Assembly (NCBI GenBank): GCA_964346145.1
Contig: CAYFTL010000016.1
Coordinates: 1-43,014 of the forward strand
Direction of reading: 5' to 3'
DNA: 43,014 nt
DNA from: CAYFTL01 sp964346145
GTDB lineage: Bacteria > Bacillota > Clostridia > Christensenellales > Aristaeellaceae
In this document: one piece after another, positions 16,200 to 24,900 of the stretch
Position numbering within the stretch: position 1 is the first letter of the stretch
How the letters are laid out: every line of letters begins with the position of its first letter
Notes under the pieces: model-generated
The model's input: the letters and a program-made list of their open reading frames with translations, nothing else
What the model was told of the DNA's origin: nothing
Databases searched by the model: none
Position numbers and translations under genes: made by a program

Positions 16200-16397
16200 T
16201 TACTTATATGGAATCAATTTCCGAATCACTTTTGCATCAGCTGCAGACACCAAAGCACCTTTACGCAGTTGGCGCGTGCGCTTAGGGGTCATCAAGTGCG
16301 GATTGTGTTGTTTATGCATCTGAGCGCGCTTGATTTTGCCGGTTTTCGTGACCGAAAAACGCTTTGCCGCGCCACGGTGGGTTTTCTGCTTAGGCAT
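16200..16397 (-). CDS. rpmI: 50S ribosomal protein L35
   Basis: A 65-residue, very basic L35 with the family start MPKQKTHRGAAKRF and the KRTRQLRKG segment. GAGGAGG precedes the ATG. It is the middle gene of the conserved infC-rpmI-rplT operon. Confidence 0.97.
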   Translation of the reverse strand: MPKQKTHRGAAKRFSVTKTGKIKRAQMHKQHNPHLMTPKRTRQLRKGALVSAADAKVIRKLIPYK

Positions 16398-16420
16398 ATG
16401 GGTTCCTCCTCATTGCAAAT

Positions 16421-16936
16421 TTACTCTTTGTCCAACGGAGCCAGAATCATGGTCATGGTGCGCCCTTCCCGTTTGGCGGTACGCTCTATGGTCCCAAATT
16501 CCTTTACGCGCTCGGCAAAGTCTTTCATAACTTCAAAACCGATCTCCGGATGTGCAATCTGGCGGCCACGGAAACGGATCGAAACCTTTACCTTGTCGCC
16601 TTCCCGTAAAAACTTGGTCGCGTTCTTTACACGCACAGAAATATCGTGCGCTTCAATCGTGGGCGATAACCGCACTTCCTTAACCGTGATGACCTTTTGA
16701 TTTTTTCGGACTTCTCGCTCACGCTTTTTCTGTTCAAAATGATATTTGCCATAATCCATAATTTTGCATACCGGTGGTTTGGCTTGCGGAGCAATCTTTA
16801 CCAGATCAAGATTGCGCTCTTCGGCCAACTGCAACGCCTGACGCGCAGACATTACACCGAGTTGCTCGCCGTTTTCGTCAATCACTCGAACTTCGCGGTC
16901 ACGAATCTCCTCATTAATCATCGGATCGTTGTTGAT
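16421..16936 (-). CDS. infC: Translation initiation factor IF-3 with non-canonical start
   Basis: IF-3 keeps 30S subunits free and proofreads the initiator tRNA and start codon. The product shows INEEIRDREVRVID, LVKIAPQAKPPVCKIMDYGKY and the C-terminal domain with TVKEVRLSP and KVSIRFRGRQ. The only strong ribosome binding site (GGGAGGTG) is followed in frame by ATT at 16942 (3 bases away) and ATC at 16936 (9 bases away); the first ATG, at 16921, is 24 bases away. I prefer ATC on spacing, with ATT as the alternative. Rare AUU-type starts let IF-3 repress its own translation and are known for infC in E. coli and Bacillus. The longer open frame upstream is the leader and is not translated. Confidence 0.93.
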   Translation of the reverse strand: MNNDPMINEEIRDREVRVIDENGEQLGVMSARQALQLAEERNLDLVKIAPQAKPPVCKIMDYGKYHFEQKKREREVRKNQKVITVKEVRLSPTIEAHDISVRVKNATKFLREGDKVKVSIRFRGRQIAHPEIGFEVMKDFAERVKEFGTIERTAKREGRTMTMILAPLDKE

Positions 16937-16969
16937 ATCAATGCACCTCCCATAGTCTTTAAAAACAAT

Positions 16970-17082
16970 AAAAAAGAGAGCAGCATAAGCATACCGCTCC
17001 CTGTCAACACAAGAAAATGTACTTTTACAACCCGAGCTGATACAAAAATCGCTGGGTGAGAAGCGGTTACTTCTGCTTAGCA
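16970..17082 (-). promoter_or_regulatory. infC leader with attenuator hairpin (probable L20-type leader)
   Basis: The transcript from the infC promoter has a leader of about 140 bases. Its 3' part forms a hairpin (minus strand GAGCGGT ... GCTGCTC, 16978-16999) followed by six T (16970-16975), which is an intrinsic terminator only ~28 bases before the infC start. Upstream halves (for example GAAG / CTTC at 17060-17073) could form a competing fold. In Firmicutes this operon is commonly controlled by L20 binding to such a leader; identity with that class is inferred from position and form. Confidence 0.7.
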
Positions 17083-17088
17083 AACTGA

Positions 17089-17117
17089 ATTATATCACTT
17101 TCCTTATCCCGTGTCAA
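17089..17117 (-). promoter_or_regulatory. infC operon promoter, perfect sigma-A consensus
   Basis: Minus strand: TTGACA (17112-17117), exactly 17 bases, TATAAT (17089-17094), with TG one base before the -10 as an extended element. All 12 consensus positions match. Confidence 0.9.
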
Positions 17118-17175
17118 CTCTGCCCGCACATTTTTTCGAACTGTGCCCCTTCAAAATATCCAACAAAACATTTCG

Positions 17176-18420
17176 CTAACGGGTCTGGCCGTTTCCTTTT
17201 ATCAAATACTTTGTTGTGGTCAGTTCCCGCAAACCCATCGGGCCGCGCGCATGCAGTTTTTGAGTGCTGATTCCAATCTCTGCCCCAAATCCAAATTCGC
17301 CTCCATCGGTAAACCGGGTGGAGGCATTGTGATATACCGCCGCCGCATCCACGTTGCTCTGAAAAAACAGTGCGCGCTCATCGCTTGACGTGATGATCGC
17401 TTCGCTGTGGCGGGTGCCGTGGGCGTTGATGTGCTCAACCGCCTGCTTCACGCCGTCCACTACCCTCACCGCATAAACCATATCGTTGTACTCGGCATCC
17501 CAATCGCTGTCTTCAGCAGGTTTTGCCCATGAACAAATTTCCCGCGTCCGCACATCGCCCCGGATTTCAACGCCTTTTTCTTTTAGTTCCGACAGGCAGT
17601 CCGGCAAAAATTCCCGGGCTATTGCCGCGTCCACGAGCAGCGTTTCTGCTGCGTTGCACACCGAAGGCCGGCTGACCTTCGCACTCACCGCAAGGGTTTG
17701 CGCCATTCCAATGTCACACTGGCCGTCCACATATATGTGGCAAACGCCGTCTCCAGTCTGAATCACCGGAACGGTAGCATTTTGCACCACCGATCGGATC
17801 AACCCCTTGCCGCCACGCGGAATGAGCACATCCAAGTACTCGTTCAATGTCATAAGCTGCGCCGCCGTCTCCCGGGATGTATCCATCACCAAAGACACAC
17901 AGCCTTCCGGCAGCTCTGCTTCGCGCACCCCTGCCTGCAACAGCTGCATCAACGCTTTGTTGGATTCAAATGCGTCCGAGCCACCGCGCAAAATCACGGC
18001 ATTGCCCGACTTCAAGCACAGCGCTGCTGCATCCACCGTTACGTTGGGCCTGGATTCATAGATAATGCCGATCACCCCTATCGGCACGCGGACTTTGGAA
18101 ATCTTCAGCCCATTGGGGCGAACCCACTCCTCCACAACTTCACCCACAGGGTCGGGCAATCGCATGATGTCGCGTAAACTGCTAGCCATCGCTTGTATGC
18201 GCTCACGGTTGAGCGTTAACCGCTCCACCATCGCACGCTCCATACCCTTGGCCACCGCATTATCGAGATCTATTCGATTAGCCTTAAGCACAGTCTCCAT
18301 ATGGTTTTCCAGCTGCACAGCCACGCACGCGAGCGCATGGTTCTTTCTTTCAGAGCTTATGGCTTGCATATCCAACCAGGCTTGGCGCGCCTTTTTTGCT
18401 TGTTGGTTGAGTCGGTTCAT
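17176..18420 (-). CDS. proA: Gamma-glutamyl phosphate reductase
   Basis: ProA reduces gamma-glutamyl phosphate to glutamate semialdehyde with NADPH in proline synthesis. The 414-residue product belongs to the aldehyde dehydrogenase fold. It shows IGVIGIIYESRPNVTVDAA near residue 105, LRGGSDAFESN, IPRGGKGLI, the active-site Cys in SRPSVCNAAETLLVD, and EFGFGAEIGISTQKLHARGPMGL. The ATG at 18420 has GGGGTGA upstream and lies about 22 bases after the predicted transcription start, so longer readings from 18441 or 18477 are excluded by the promoter position. The partner proB (glutamate 5-kinase) is not in the window. Confidence 0.95.
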   Translation of the reverse strand: MNRLNQQAKKARQAWLDMQAISSERKNHALACVAVQLENHMETVLKANRIDLDNAVAKGMERAMVERLTLNRERIQAMASSLRDIMRLPDPVGEVVEEWVRPNGLKISKVRVPIGVIGIIYESRPNVTVDAAALCLKSGNAVILRGGSDAFESNKALMQLLQAGVREAELPEGCVSLVMDTSRETAAQLMTLNEYLDVLIPRGGKGLIRSVVQNATVPVIQTGDGVCHIYVDGQCDIGMAQTLAVSAKVSRPSVCNAAETLLVDAAIAREFLPDCLSELKEKGVEIRGDVRTREICSWAKPAEDSDWDAEYNDMVYAVRVVDGVKQAVEHINAHGTRHSEAIITSSDERALFFQSNVDAAAVYHNASTRFTDGGEFGFGAEIGISTQKLHARGPMGLRELTTTKYLIKGNGQTR

Positions 18421-18448
18421 ATTCTTCACCCCAATATCCATTTTCCTA

Positions 18449-18477
18449 ATTATAGGCGGCAACAAAATGTTCGTCAA
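18449..18477 (-). promoter_or_regulatory. proA promoter
   Basis: Minus strand: TTGACG (18472-18477), 17 bases, TATAAT (18449-18454). Predicted initiation is near 18442. Confidence 0.8.
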
Positions 18478-18491
18478 CTTTTTGTTGCCGC
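18456..18491. promoter_or_regulatory. 36-bp palindrome over the proA promoter, candidate operator
   Basis: GCGGCAACAAAA (18456-18467) and its exact inverse TTTTGTTGCCGC (18480-18491) flank a 12-base centre. The -35 of proA lies in the centre and one arm lies between -35 and -10. Because the flanking genes are divergent, a terminator role is unlikely; a dimeric regulator would block the promoter. Confidence 0.6.
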
Positions 18492-18509
18492 TTCCCCTCG
18501 TGATTTAAA

Positions 18510-18538
18510 TTGGTTTTTCCGCAAACATCTTATATAAT
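18510..18538 (+). promoter_or_regulatory. Promoter for the methyltransferase at 18616
   Basis: TTGGTT (18510-18515), 17 bases, TATAAT (18533-18538). Initiation near 18545 rules out the ATG at 18544 and supports the start at 18616. The -35 is weak. Confidence 0.5.
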
Positions 18539-18615
18539 AAATAATGGATATATTGAATATTAAAAAGCCGTCCGAAAACATTCATCAATATTTTTTTCAA
18601 AATTGGAGCGATCAA

Positions 18616-19449
18616 ATGTTTGATACAATAACAAAATTCATGCACAAGCCCCCACTGTTTGCGCCCGGCACCGATATATTTTGGAACGATGCGCATATTT
18701 CCAAACACTTGTTGGAAGCTCACCTTAATCCCGATCTGGATGCCGCAAGCCGAAATCCGTCCTTTATAAATCAATCGGCATCGTGGATTGTACAAAAGGC
18801 TCCACCGAAACAATACCGGAACCTGCTCGATTTGGGATGCGGTCCCGGCCTGTACGCCCAACGATTTGCGAATGCTGGGTACAATGTTACAGGGATAGAT
18901 TTCTCAAAACGCTCAATCGCCTATGCCAATAAACAGGCCCGCGCAAACGATAGCAATATCCAGTATCATTTCCAAAACTACCTCACAATCGATTTTGATT
19001 CGGCATTCGATATTATAACGCTCATCTATTGTGATTTCGGAGCATTGTCGACCAACGACAGGTGTATCTTGTCAAAAAAAATATATCGCGCGCTAAAACC
19101 ACAAGGCAAACTGGTGCTCGATGTCTTTACACCCGAAGTCTATACGTCCAGGCAGGAAAGTAGCTCATGGAACTATTATAAAGCGGGCGGATTCTGGAGC
19201 AATGAACCCCATATTTGTTTGAATCGCACCTACCACTACGATGAAGATACCACCGAACTCAGACAAACCATCGTTCAAACCAAAGACTCTATTAACTGCT
19301 ACAACATTTGGGAGCATTTTTTTACAAAGGACGCGTTGCTGTCCGAAATGGGAACAGCTGGCTTCACCGCATTCGAATTGTACGAAGACGTTTCGGGTAA
19401 AGAGTTTTCCGACGCAGGCGACACTATCTGTGGTATTTTCACAAAATAA
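18616..19449 (+). CDS. SAM-dependent class I methyltransferase, substrate unknown
   Basis: The 277-residue product has a class I methyltransferase core. SAM motif I is LLDLGCGPGLYAQRFA near residue 68, motif II is VTGIDFSKRSIAYA, and motif IV (DIITLIYCDFGAL) and a post-motif LKPQGKLVLDVF follow. An N-terminal stretch of about 40 residues includes APGTDIFWND, and a C-terminal beta-rich part follows the core, as in small-molecule methyltransferases. The ATG at 18616 is preceded by GGAGCGATCAA and lies behind a plausible leader; an earlier in-frame ATG at 18544 has no ribosome binding site and coincides with the predicted transcription start. It is divergent from proA and seems monocistronic. 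Confidence 0.85.
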   Translation: MFDTITKFMHKPPLFAPGTDIFWNDAHISKHLLEAHLNPDLDAASRNPSFINQSASWIVQKAPPKQYRNLLDLGCGPGLYAQRFANAGYNVTGIDFSKRSIAYANKQARANDSNIQYHFQNYLTIDFDSAFDIITLIYCDFGALSTNDRCILSKKIYRALKPQGKLVLDVFTPEVYTSRQESSSWNYYKAGGFWSNEPHICLNRTYHYDEDTTELRQTIVQTKDSINCYNIWEHFFTKDALLSEMGTAGFTAFELYEDVSGKEFSDAGDTICGIFTK

Positions 19450-19463
19450 TACTTTTGCTGTGT

Positions 19464-19489
19464 CTACAGCGCACGGCGATAGGCTGTAG
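19464..19489 (+). terminator. Hairpin after the methyltransferase
   Basis: CTACAGC (19464-19470) and GCTGTAG (19483-19489) pair around a 12-base loop; CGCATCCTTTTTAG follows. It is a modest terminator, 15 bases after the stop. Confidence 0.5.
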
Positions 19490-19541
19490 CGCATCCTTTT
19501 TAGTACAATATTTACAGATACGAAAATAGGAGGAATATTTC

Positions 19542-19820
19542 ATGATTATAACACTTAACCAGGTTCAGTTGGCCACTTTTGAAAAAAAGCTGCGCCATAG
19601 CGAGGATGTGTACGCCTCATCGCCCAATACCTATTCCATCGATTTGTACGACAGCCTTTCCCCATCTACTTTAGAGATTGAACTCGAAAAAGAAGGCGTA
19701 AACGTGTTGGCTGCGGTTTCCCTTTTGTACGACGAAGAAATGGACGGCTGGTATTTGGGCGAAAAAATCGATGACGCAGCAACCGTCAAGGACCTTGTCT
19801 TCGCCTGGTTGGGCGAATAA
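19542..19820 (+). CDS. Small acidic protein, unknown
   Basis: A 92-residue acidic product begins MIITLNQVQLATFEKKL, with AGGAGGAATATTTC before the ATG. It alternates strand- and helix-like stretches, with a central EIELEKEGVNVLAAVSLL, a YDEEMDGWYLGEKI segment and a closing helix VKDLVFAWLGE. It has no signal peptide, membrane segment or cysteines. I do not recognise the family. A TACAAT hexamer at 19504-19509 may be its -10, without a good -35, so it may also be read from the upstream gene past a weak terminator. It ends before a convergent hairpin. Confidence 0.75.
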   Translation: MIITLNQVQLATFEKKLRHSEDVYASSPNTYSIDLYDSLSPSTLEIELEKEGVNVLAAVSLLYDEEMDGWYLGEKIDDAATVKDLVFAWLGE

Positions 19821-19924
19821 CTTCCTTTTGTTTGCCATATTGTTTACCATCGCAGTGATTCTTCGAATCCTACTTTGCGCCATGATTATGGTGCACGCTT
19901 ACATCTACGTAGCATTCTTGTTTT

Positions 19925-19970
19925 ATGATGCGAGCGGGAACCCACTAACGTAGATCCCCGCTCGCATCAT
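19925..19970. terminator. Hairpin between convergent genes
   Basis: ATGATGCGAGCGGG (19925-19938) and CCCGCTCGCATCAT (19957-19970) pair perfectly over 14 bp. It lies between the 92-residue gene (+) and the nucleoside protein gene (-). T runs are poor on both sides, so the direction is unclear. Confidence 0.6.
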
Positions 19971-20000
19971 ATTTGTATTCTCAGTGTGTCTACAGACTAC

Positions 20001-21026
20001 TTACAGCGTGCCGTCCAAAATGGCATTGATAACTACGCTGCCAACCTTGAAGTTGTTTTCCATCGCGGTGGCAAAAATATCCGCCGACTCAACGCTCTCC
20101 TCGGAAGCCAAAGAGTCCTCAAACTCAGGATTCCACAGGCTTTCAGCAGAAGCACCATTCATAAATACGTCCATGTTTACAGAGTCCCGGATAATGATAT
20201 AACGATCCAACATGCCCAAACGATCCATCACAACGGCCAGTGCCGCATCTTCCATCTCAGTGCATGCATAAGGATCGGGGCAGCCGTAGGTTTCAGTCAT
20301 CAAAACCGCATTGGCATGGTCGTACTCGCCCTTCCAGTAGTTGTCGCCAGAAACCGTCGTTCCCCGCAACACCTTGGGATCACGGCTCGCCCACTCTGCG
20401 TTATCAAACGCGGCGGCCATGTAATTGCGGGTCTTCTCGGTGGTCTCTATTTTCACATCCTTGATCAGATCCCAAACCTTGTTCATCAAATCTTGATTCA
20501 AAATCTTGTGAGAAGAAGAATCATAGCTGGAGTCATAGAACCAAGTTGTCGTGGAACCTTCGGGCAAATCGCGAATGTCTGCGTGATGGCCCAAGTCAAA
20601 GTCTATCGCCGCGGTAATCAGGAACACATCGCCCATCACGCTGTACTCGGCAGGAGAACCTGCACAGCCCGTGCTAATCACATAAGCATTGGAAAAATCA
20701 AAACGGTCATCGGACAACACGGCAAACAGGCTCATAGAAGTGTTGACCTTGCCCATGCCGGTCACATACAGGGCGACACCGTCTTTTACATACAATTTGT
20801 TGTCTTCAAATCCGCCGACGATATCGTACTCATCTCCGCCCTTGCAGTAGCCTTCGTAATAATATTGCGCCTCTCCAGGAAAGTCTCCGGACATTTCACC
20901 ACTCTCAAATTTGGGCAGAATGAGCGCTTTGATTTCGATGGGCTGAGCTTCAGCCGTCTCAGCCACAGCCATCATAGAGGGTACCAGCAGCATAGCCACC
21001 AACAGAACAGCAATCAGTTTCTTCAT
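20001..21026 (-). CDS. Secreted purine nucleoside permease/phosphorylase-like protein (NUP family)
   Basis: The 341-residue product begins with a signal peptide (MKK, hydrophobic core LIAVLLVAMLLVPSMM, cleavage probably near AVAETAEA). The mature part follows the NUP family, named after the yeast and fungal purine nucleoside permease and related in fold to nucleoside phosphorylases: KALILPKFE, VTGMGKVNTSMS, VISTGCAGSP, FDLGHHADIRDLPEG and ETYGCPDPYACTEMEDAA. It probably acts outside the membrane on nucleosides. The exact reaction is unproven, since fungal members are called transporters while bacterial ones look like periplasmic phosphorylases. It is monocistronic, with a palindrome in its leader. 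Confidence 0.85.
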   Translation of the reverse strand: MKKLIAVLLVAMLLVPSMMAVAETAEAQPIEIKALILPKFESGEMSGDFPGEAQYYYEGYCKGGDEYDIVGGFEDNKLYVKDGVALYVTGMGKVNTSMSLFAVLSDDRFDFSNAYVISTGCAGSPAEYSVMGDVFLITAAIDFDLGHHADIRDLPEGSTTTWFYDSSYDSSSHKILNQDLMNKVWDLIKDVKIETTEKTRNYMAAAFDNAEWASRDPKVLRGTTVSGDNYWKGEYDHANAVLMTETYGCPDPYACTEMEDAALAVVMDRLGMLDRYIIIRDSVNMDVFMNGASAESLWNPEFEDSLASEESVESADIFATAMENNFKVGSVVINAILDGTL

Positions 21027-21051
21027 GGACCTTCTACTTTTGCGTACTATT

Positions 21052-21070
21052 TTTATCCAATATGGATAAA
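21052..21070. promoter_or_regulatory. Palindrome in the NUP gene leader, candidate operator
   Basis: TTTATCCA (21052-21059) and TGGATAAA (21063-21070) are exact inverse repeats around 3 bases. They lie just downstream of a weak minus-strand promoter (TTGTAT at 21106-21111, 17 bases, TAACAT at 21083-21088). The site would fall at about +6 to +24 of the transcript. Confidence 0.45.
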
Positions 21071-21521
21071 TGTTCGGATTTTATGTTAACACAACTTACA
21101 AATAAATACAAGCGTATTTTTTATTAAATCAAGAGCACCTTTTGTTCGTAGCGCTATCCGGTAAGCTGATCTTCGTGCGCACAACGCACATAAATTTTCA
21201 TAAATATACTTTTTTATTCTTCATATCATTTCTAAAAACAGATTCATCCTAAGCTTTTTAGGCCTTATTTCGAGGTTGATGTACAATTTTCAAGCGTTTC
21301 TTCAGGCTGAATATCGCTTTCCATAGAATGCCTTAGAAACACCGCTCTTTTTGCGTTATAATAAACTTAAATTATATTTTCCCCGCATCCCTTTTAACAT
21401 TTGCAGACTATTTTAAGTCTTCAAAAATCCGAAAGCTTTCTCAACAATATTGTCCCACTTAATTTTGAATATACGGATTTTGACAGACGTTACCCAAATC
21501 ACAAAAAATTTTATTCAGCTA

Positions 21522-21550
21522 TTGCAAATTCGGATCCAACGTGATAAAAT
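21522..21550 (+). promoter_or_regulatory. rpsT promoter
   Basis: TTGCAA (21522-21527), 17 bases, TAAAAT (21545-21550) preceded by TGA as extended -10. A separate TTGACA at 21480-21485 has no matching -10. Confidence 0.7.
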
Positions 21551-21586
21551 GACTGTTGTTGATTAAAAGGCAGGAGGTGAGTTGTT

Positions 21587-21847
21587 TTGCCGAACATTAA
21601 ATCTTCCATTAAACGCGTACAGGTTAGCCAGAAGAAAGCTATGCGCAACCGCATGGTAAAATCTGCTATGCGTAGCACCGTTAAAAAGTTCGAAACCGCA
21701 ATCACAGAAGGCAGTGCCGATACCAAATTGTTGGCCACCACCTCTGGCGTTATCGATAAAGCTGCAGCCAAAGGCGTCATCCACAAAAATGCAGCCAATC
21801 GTAGAAAAGCTCGTTTAGCCAAACGTCTGGCTAATGCACAGGCCTAA
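21587..21847 (+). CDS. rpsT: 30S ribosomal protein S20
   Basis: An 86-residue basic S20 with MPNIKSSIKRV at the start, RNRMVKSAMRSTVKKFE, a DKAAAKGVIHKNAANRRKARL segment split by the usual helix turn, and a lysine/alanine-rich end. The start is TTG at 21587, 8 bases after AGGAGG. Rare starts for S20 are known in other bacteria and limit its synthesis. It has its own promoter and terminator. Confidence 0.97.
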   Translation: MPNIKSSIKRVQVSQKKAMRNRMVKSAMRSTVKKFETAITEGSADTKLLATTSGVIDKAAAKGVIHKNAANRRKARLAKRLANAQA

Positions 21848-21865
21848 TCAAACAAGTTTTTTCTT

Positions 21866-21899
21866 CCCGCAAAAAGCTACGCTTTTGAGCGGGTTTTTT
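21866..21899 (+). terminator. rpsT terminator
   Basis: CCCGCAAAAAGC and GCTTTTGAGCGGG pair (with a small bulge) around TAC, followed by six T. Confidence 0.9.
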
Positions 21900-21909
21900 A
21901 TTTGCATCA

Positions 21910-21949
21910 AATAAAGCCGCGGCAATACAAACACTGCCACGGCTTTATT
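21910..21949 (-). terminator. sbcDC terminator
   Basis: AATAAAGCCGCGGCA (21910-21924) pairs with TGCCACGGCTTTATT (21935-21949) with one G-U wobble on the minus strand. It lies 9 bases after the sbcC stop. Confidence 0.8.
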
Positions 21950-21957
21950 GAATTGAT

Positions 21958-24900
21958 CTACATCAGCACAACCTCCGCCGTGCTGCCCCGGCTGCTGCCG
22001 CGCACCACAATCTGTCGATCGATCCGTTGTTTAAGCTCTTCCACATGGGATACAATCCCTACCAATCGCTGGCCTTCACCAATCTCCATCAACACGTTGA
22101 TCGCCTGCTCCAGTGACTCTGAATCCAGCGTGCCAAATCCTTCATCCACAAACAGGGTATCGATCTGTACGCCCCCCGAATCTTGGGCGATGATGTCAGA
22201 TAGCCCAAGCGCCAACGCCAACGCCGCTTTAAACGATTCGCCGCCCGAAAGCGTACCCACAGGCCGCTCCCTGCCGGTTCTATAGTCCATAATATTGATA
22301 GTCAACGCCCCATCCCTCTTCGCTCCGTCGGTTCTGCGCCGCAGTTCAAACTGCCCCTGGGTCATGCGCACCAACCGCATATTCGCGCTTTCCAGCACCT
22401 GGTCAAAAAATCCGCTTTGCACATATTGCTCAAAAGAAATGCTGCCGCTGCCCGAAAGCGTGCCATCTGTCGTCCGGCGCAAATTTTCAGCTATGTTGTA
22501 TATATGTTCAGCCTGGGCATACTCTCGGTTCAGCAGCTCTATCCTTTCTTGCTGCGCAGCATTAAACGCCTTGCGCTGGCTTATCTTAAGCGCATTGTCC
22601 CTCTGCTCACGCGCCGCTTCCTGCACCCGCTTAAGGGCCGCCTCCAGCCGCTCTACATCGCAGCGCTCCACCCCCTTTGCCCGTTCTCGGCTTTGTTCAT
22701 AGGCAATCTGCGCTTCTCTGTAAGCTTTATCAAAGTTTTCGATTCTAATCTTCAGCGTTTCGGCCTCGTCATCCGGCATTCGTTTCCTCTGCCAATCTTC
22801 AACACCCGTAAATCCATTTTGCGCAAGGGAATCATCCATCCGCTGTTTTTTTATTCGATTTTGCTCCCTGATCAAACCTAACGCCGCTGTGCGTTCGCGC
22901 GCTTCAGCCTGCAGCGCCACCAATCTCTGTACAGCCTCCGCCTGGACTTTGCTCAAGCGTTCTTTTCGCCCATCTATGTCTGCACGTTTTATATCCAGCG
23001 CTACAATCCTATTCTCCAACCGGCTCACTGCATCCGCCGCCGAACCTTCGCCCAGCGCCAAACGTTCCTTCAACTGATCCACGTGCGCTTGATTCAAGGC
23101 CCGTTGTTGCGCCAGCTCTTGCTTTTTCTCGATCAGCCTGCTTTGTTCGGCTTCCACAGCCTCTTTCTTTTTTTGAGCTTCTTCCATTTCCGCCTGAATC
23201 GGCGCGATCCAACCAACAAGCTTCGCATATTCGTTCTTATCTATTTCGATTTGTTCCAGTCTACCCTTAATTTCCGCAATATCCACTTGCAGATTAGCCT
23301 CTTCTCCAATCACATAGTCGGCGTATACCCTCTTCGCCTGATCCTTAAGATTTTTTAGCTGTATGCGCAGGCTTTCACAGGCCATTTCAGCCTCTTTTAA
23401 AGTTTGCTGAGCGCGCTCATTCAAAACCTGTTGCGCCTTTACCTGATCCAGGGTAAGCGGTTCTTCGTCCATTTCGGCCGGATTCGGATGCTCCTTTGAT
23501 CCGCAAACCGGACAGGGTAGCCCCGGCACCAATCCTGCCGCTAGCACCCCCGCTTGCCCGCTCAAATATTGGCTATTCATTTGACTATAGCGCGACAGTT
23601 CCCGCGCTGCGCTCTCGCTCCGCTCGTTGTATTGCCGCACCCATTCCCCCAACTGAACCTGGATTTTTTCGGTCGTCATCCGAATTTCAAGCAATTGATT
23701 ATAGCCCTTCAGCCTATGCGCCAGCTCAATCCCCTTTGCCTCGCATTGCGCCTCTTTTTGAGGAATCTCCAATAGCTCCTGCAACTTTTTGCGGTCCTCT
23801 TCCTCTTTCTGCTTCATACTGGCTAACAATTCGGCGATGTCAGCCAACCGCCGCTCAATTGCCTTTATCTCATTCTCCGCAGCAGTCGCCTTATCTTGGC
23901 GCTCCCTTAGCTTAATAAATAAAGGTTGCATCTCCTTAATCTTTGTCAACTGCCCATTTAAGTCGTCGGCTTGCTTGGTCAGCGTCGGTATTTCTTCGGC
24001 CGCTTCGTTAGCCTTTTGCACCTCCTCTTCAGCCAGCTTAAGCGAGGTTTCGGACTGCGCAACCATTCCCATCAACCGCTCTTCCTCTGCTTTGCCTTGT
24101 TCAAACGCCTTGAGCGAAGCCTCTACCCTTACCGCCTTGTCGTTCCAGCTTATGCGCTCCTTGGCTTCTTCAGCCTCCTTCTTCCCTCCGGCCTTCCATT
24201 CAAATTTCTTGCGCTTTTCCTCCAGATCGTCCAGCAGCTCGTTGCTCTTTTTGCCCCGATCCAAGTCTTTAGCCAGCCGACTTTGTAGCGCATCAGATTC
24301 CTCCAGCGCTTTATTTAATCCTTCCAAGCTCTGGCCGTCTTGTTCGTTTTGTGCTCGTATGAATTTTAATACATCATCGGCATCGTTTACGCCCGCCTGC
24401 CGTACGCCCTCCGCACCTTCGCTGTCTTCAGAGATTTGTACCGCACCAAATGCGCGCACCAATTCCATTTCAGCAACATTTTTCCGCGCCAGCAAATCAT
24501 CCCGCTTAGCCTTTAACTGGACCGCAAAAGCGGCAACTCGCCTAGTGTCAAACAATTTTTGAAATATCGCCGCCCGCTGTTTGCTGTCTGCATCCAGCAA
24601 CCTTTGAAATTCCCCTTGCGCCAACATCGATACCTGCTTAAATTGGTTGTAATCCATGTGTAACAATTTTTCAATTGCTTTTGTTACCTCGGTGCTGCCC
24701 GATATCGCTTTGCCCCCCGGCAAAACCAGGCTCACTTCCGGCGGCCTGAATTCAGGCTTTCTCCCTTCCTTTAAGCTGCTCATATTATACTTTATCGAAC
24801 GCTCCACCGCGTAGCGTTCGTTTGCATGCAAGAACTCCAGCCGCACAAACATTTGAGCATCCGGGCCGGCAAAGTCGCTGAACATATTCTTGGCGTTTCT

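Larger units (their letters stand above)
21027..21586. other. Long AT-rich intergenic region between divergent genes
   Basis: About 560 bases without a supported gene. The left end holds the promoter and palindrome of the NUP gene, and the right end the rpsT promoter. A TATAAT at 21357-21362 has no good -35 and no gene after it. A 25-codon minus-strand frame with a GTG start near 21347 lacks a proper ribosome binding site. Confidence 0.5.

Noticed and set aside
15780..16700. Plus-strand frame of 306 codons
   Set aside because: Antisense of rplT, rpmI and infC.
19986..21089. Plus-strand frame of 367 codons
   Set aside because: Antisense of the NUP gene, which has a signal peptide and family motifs.
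21290..21370. 25-codon minus-strand frame with GTG start in the 21 kb intergenic region
   Set aside because: No adequate ribosome binding site and too short to judge.
23789..24562. Plus-strand frame of 257 codons, serine/alanine-rich
   Set aside because: Antisense of the sbcC coiled coil; composition is a by-product of its codon usage.
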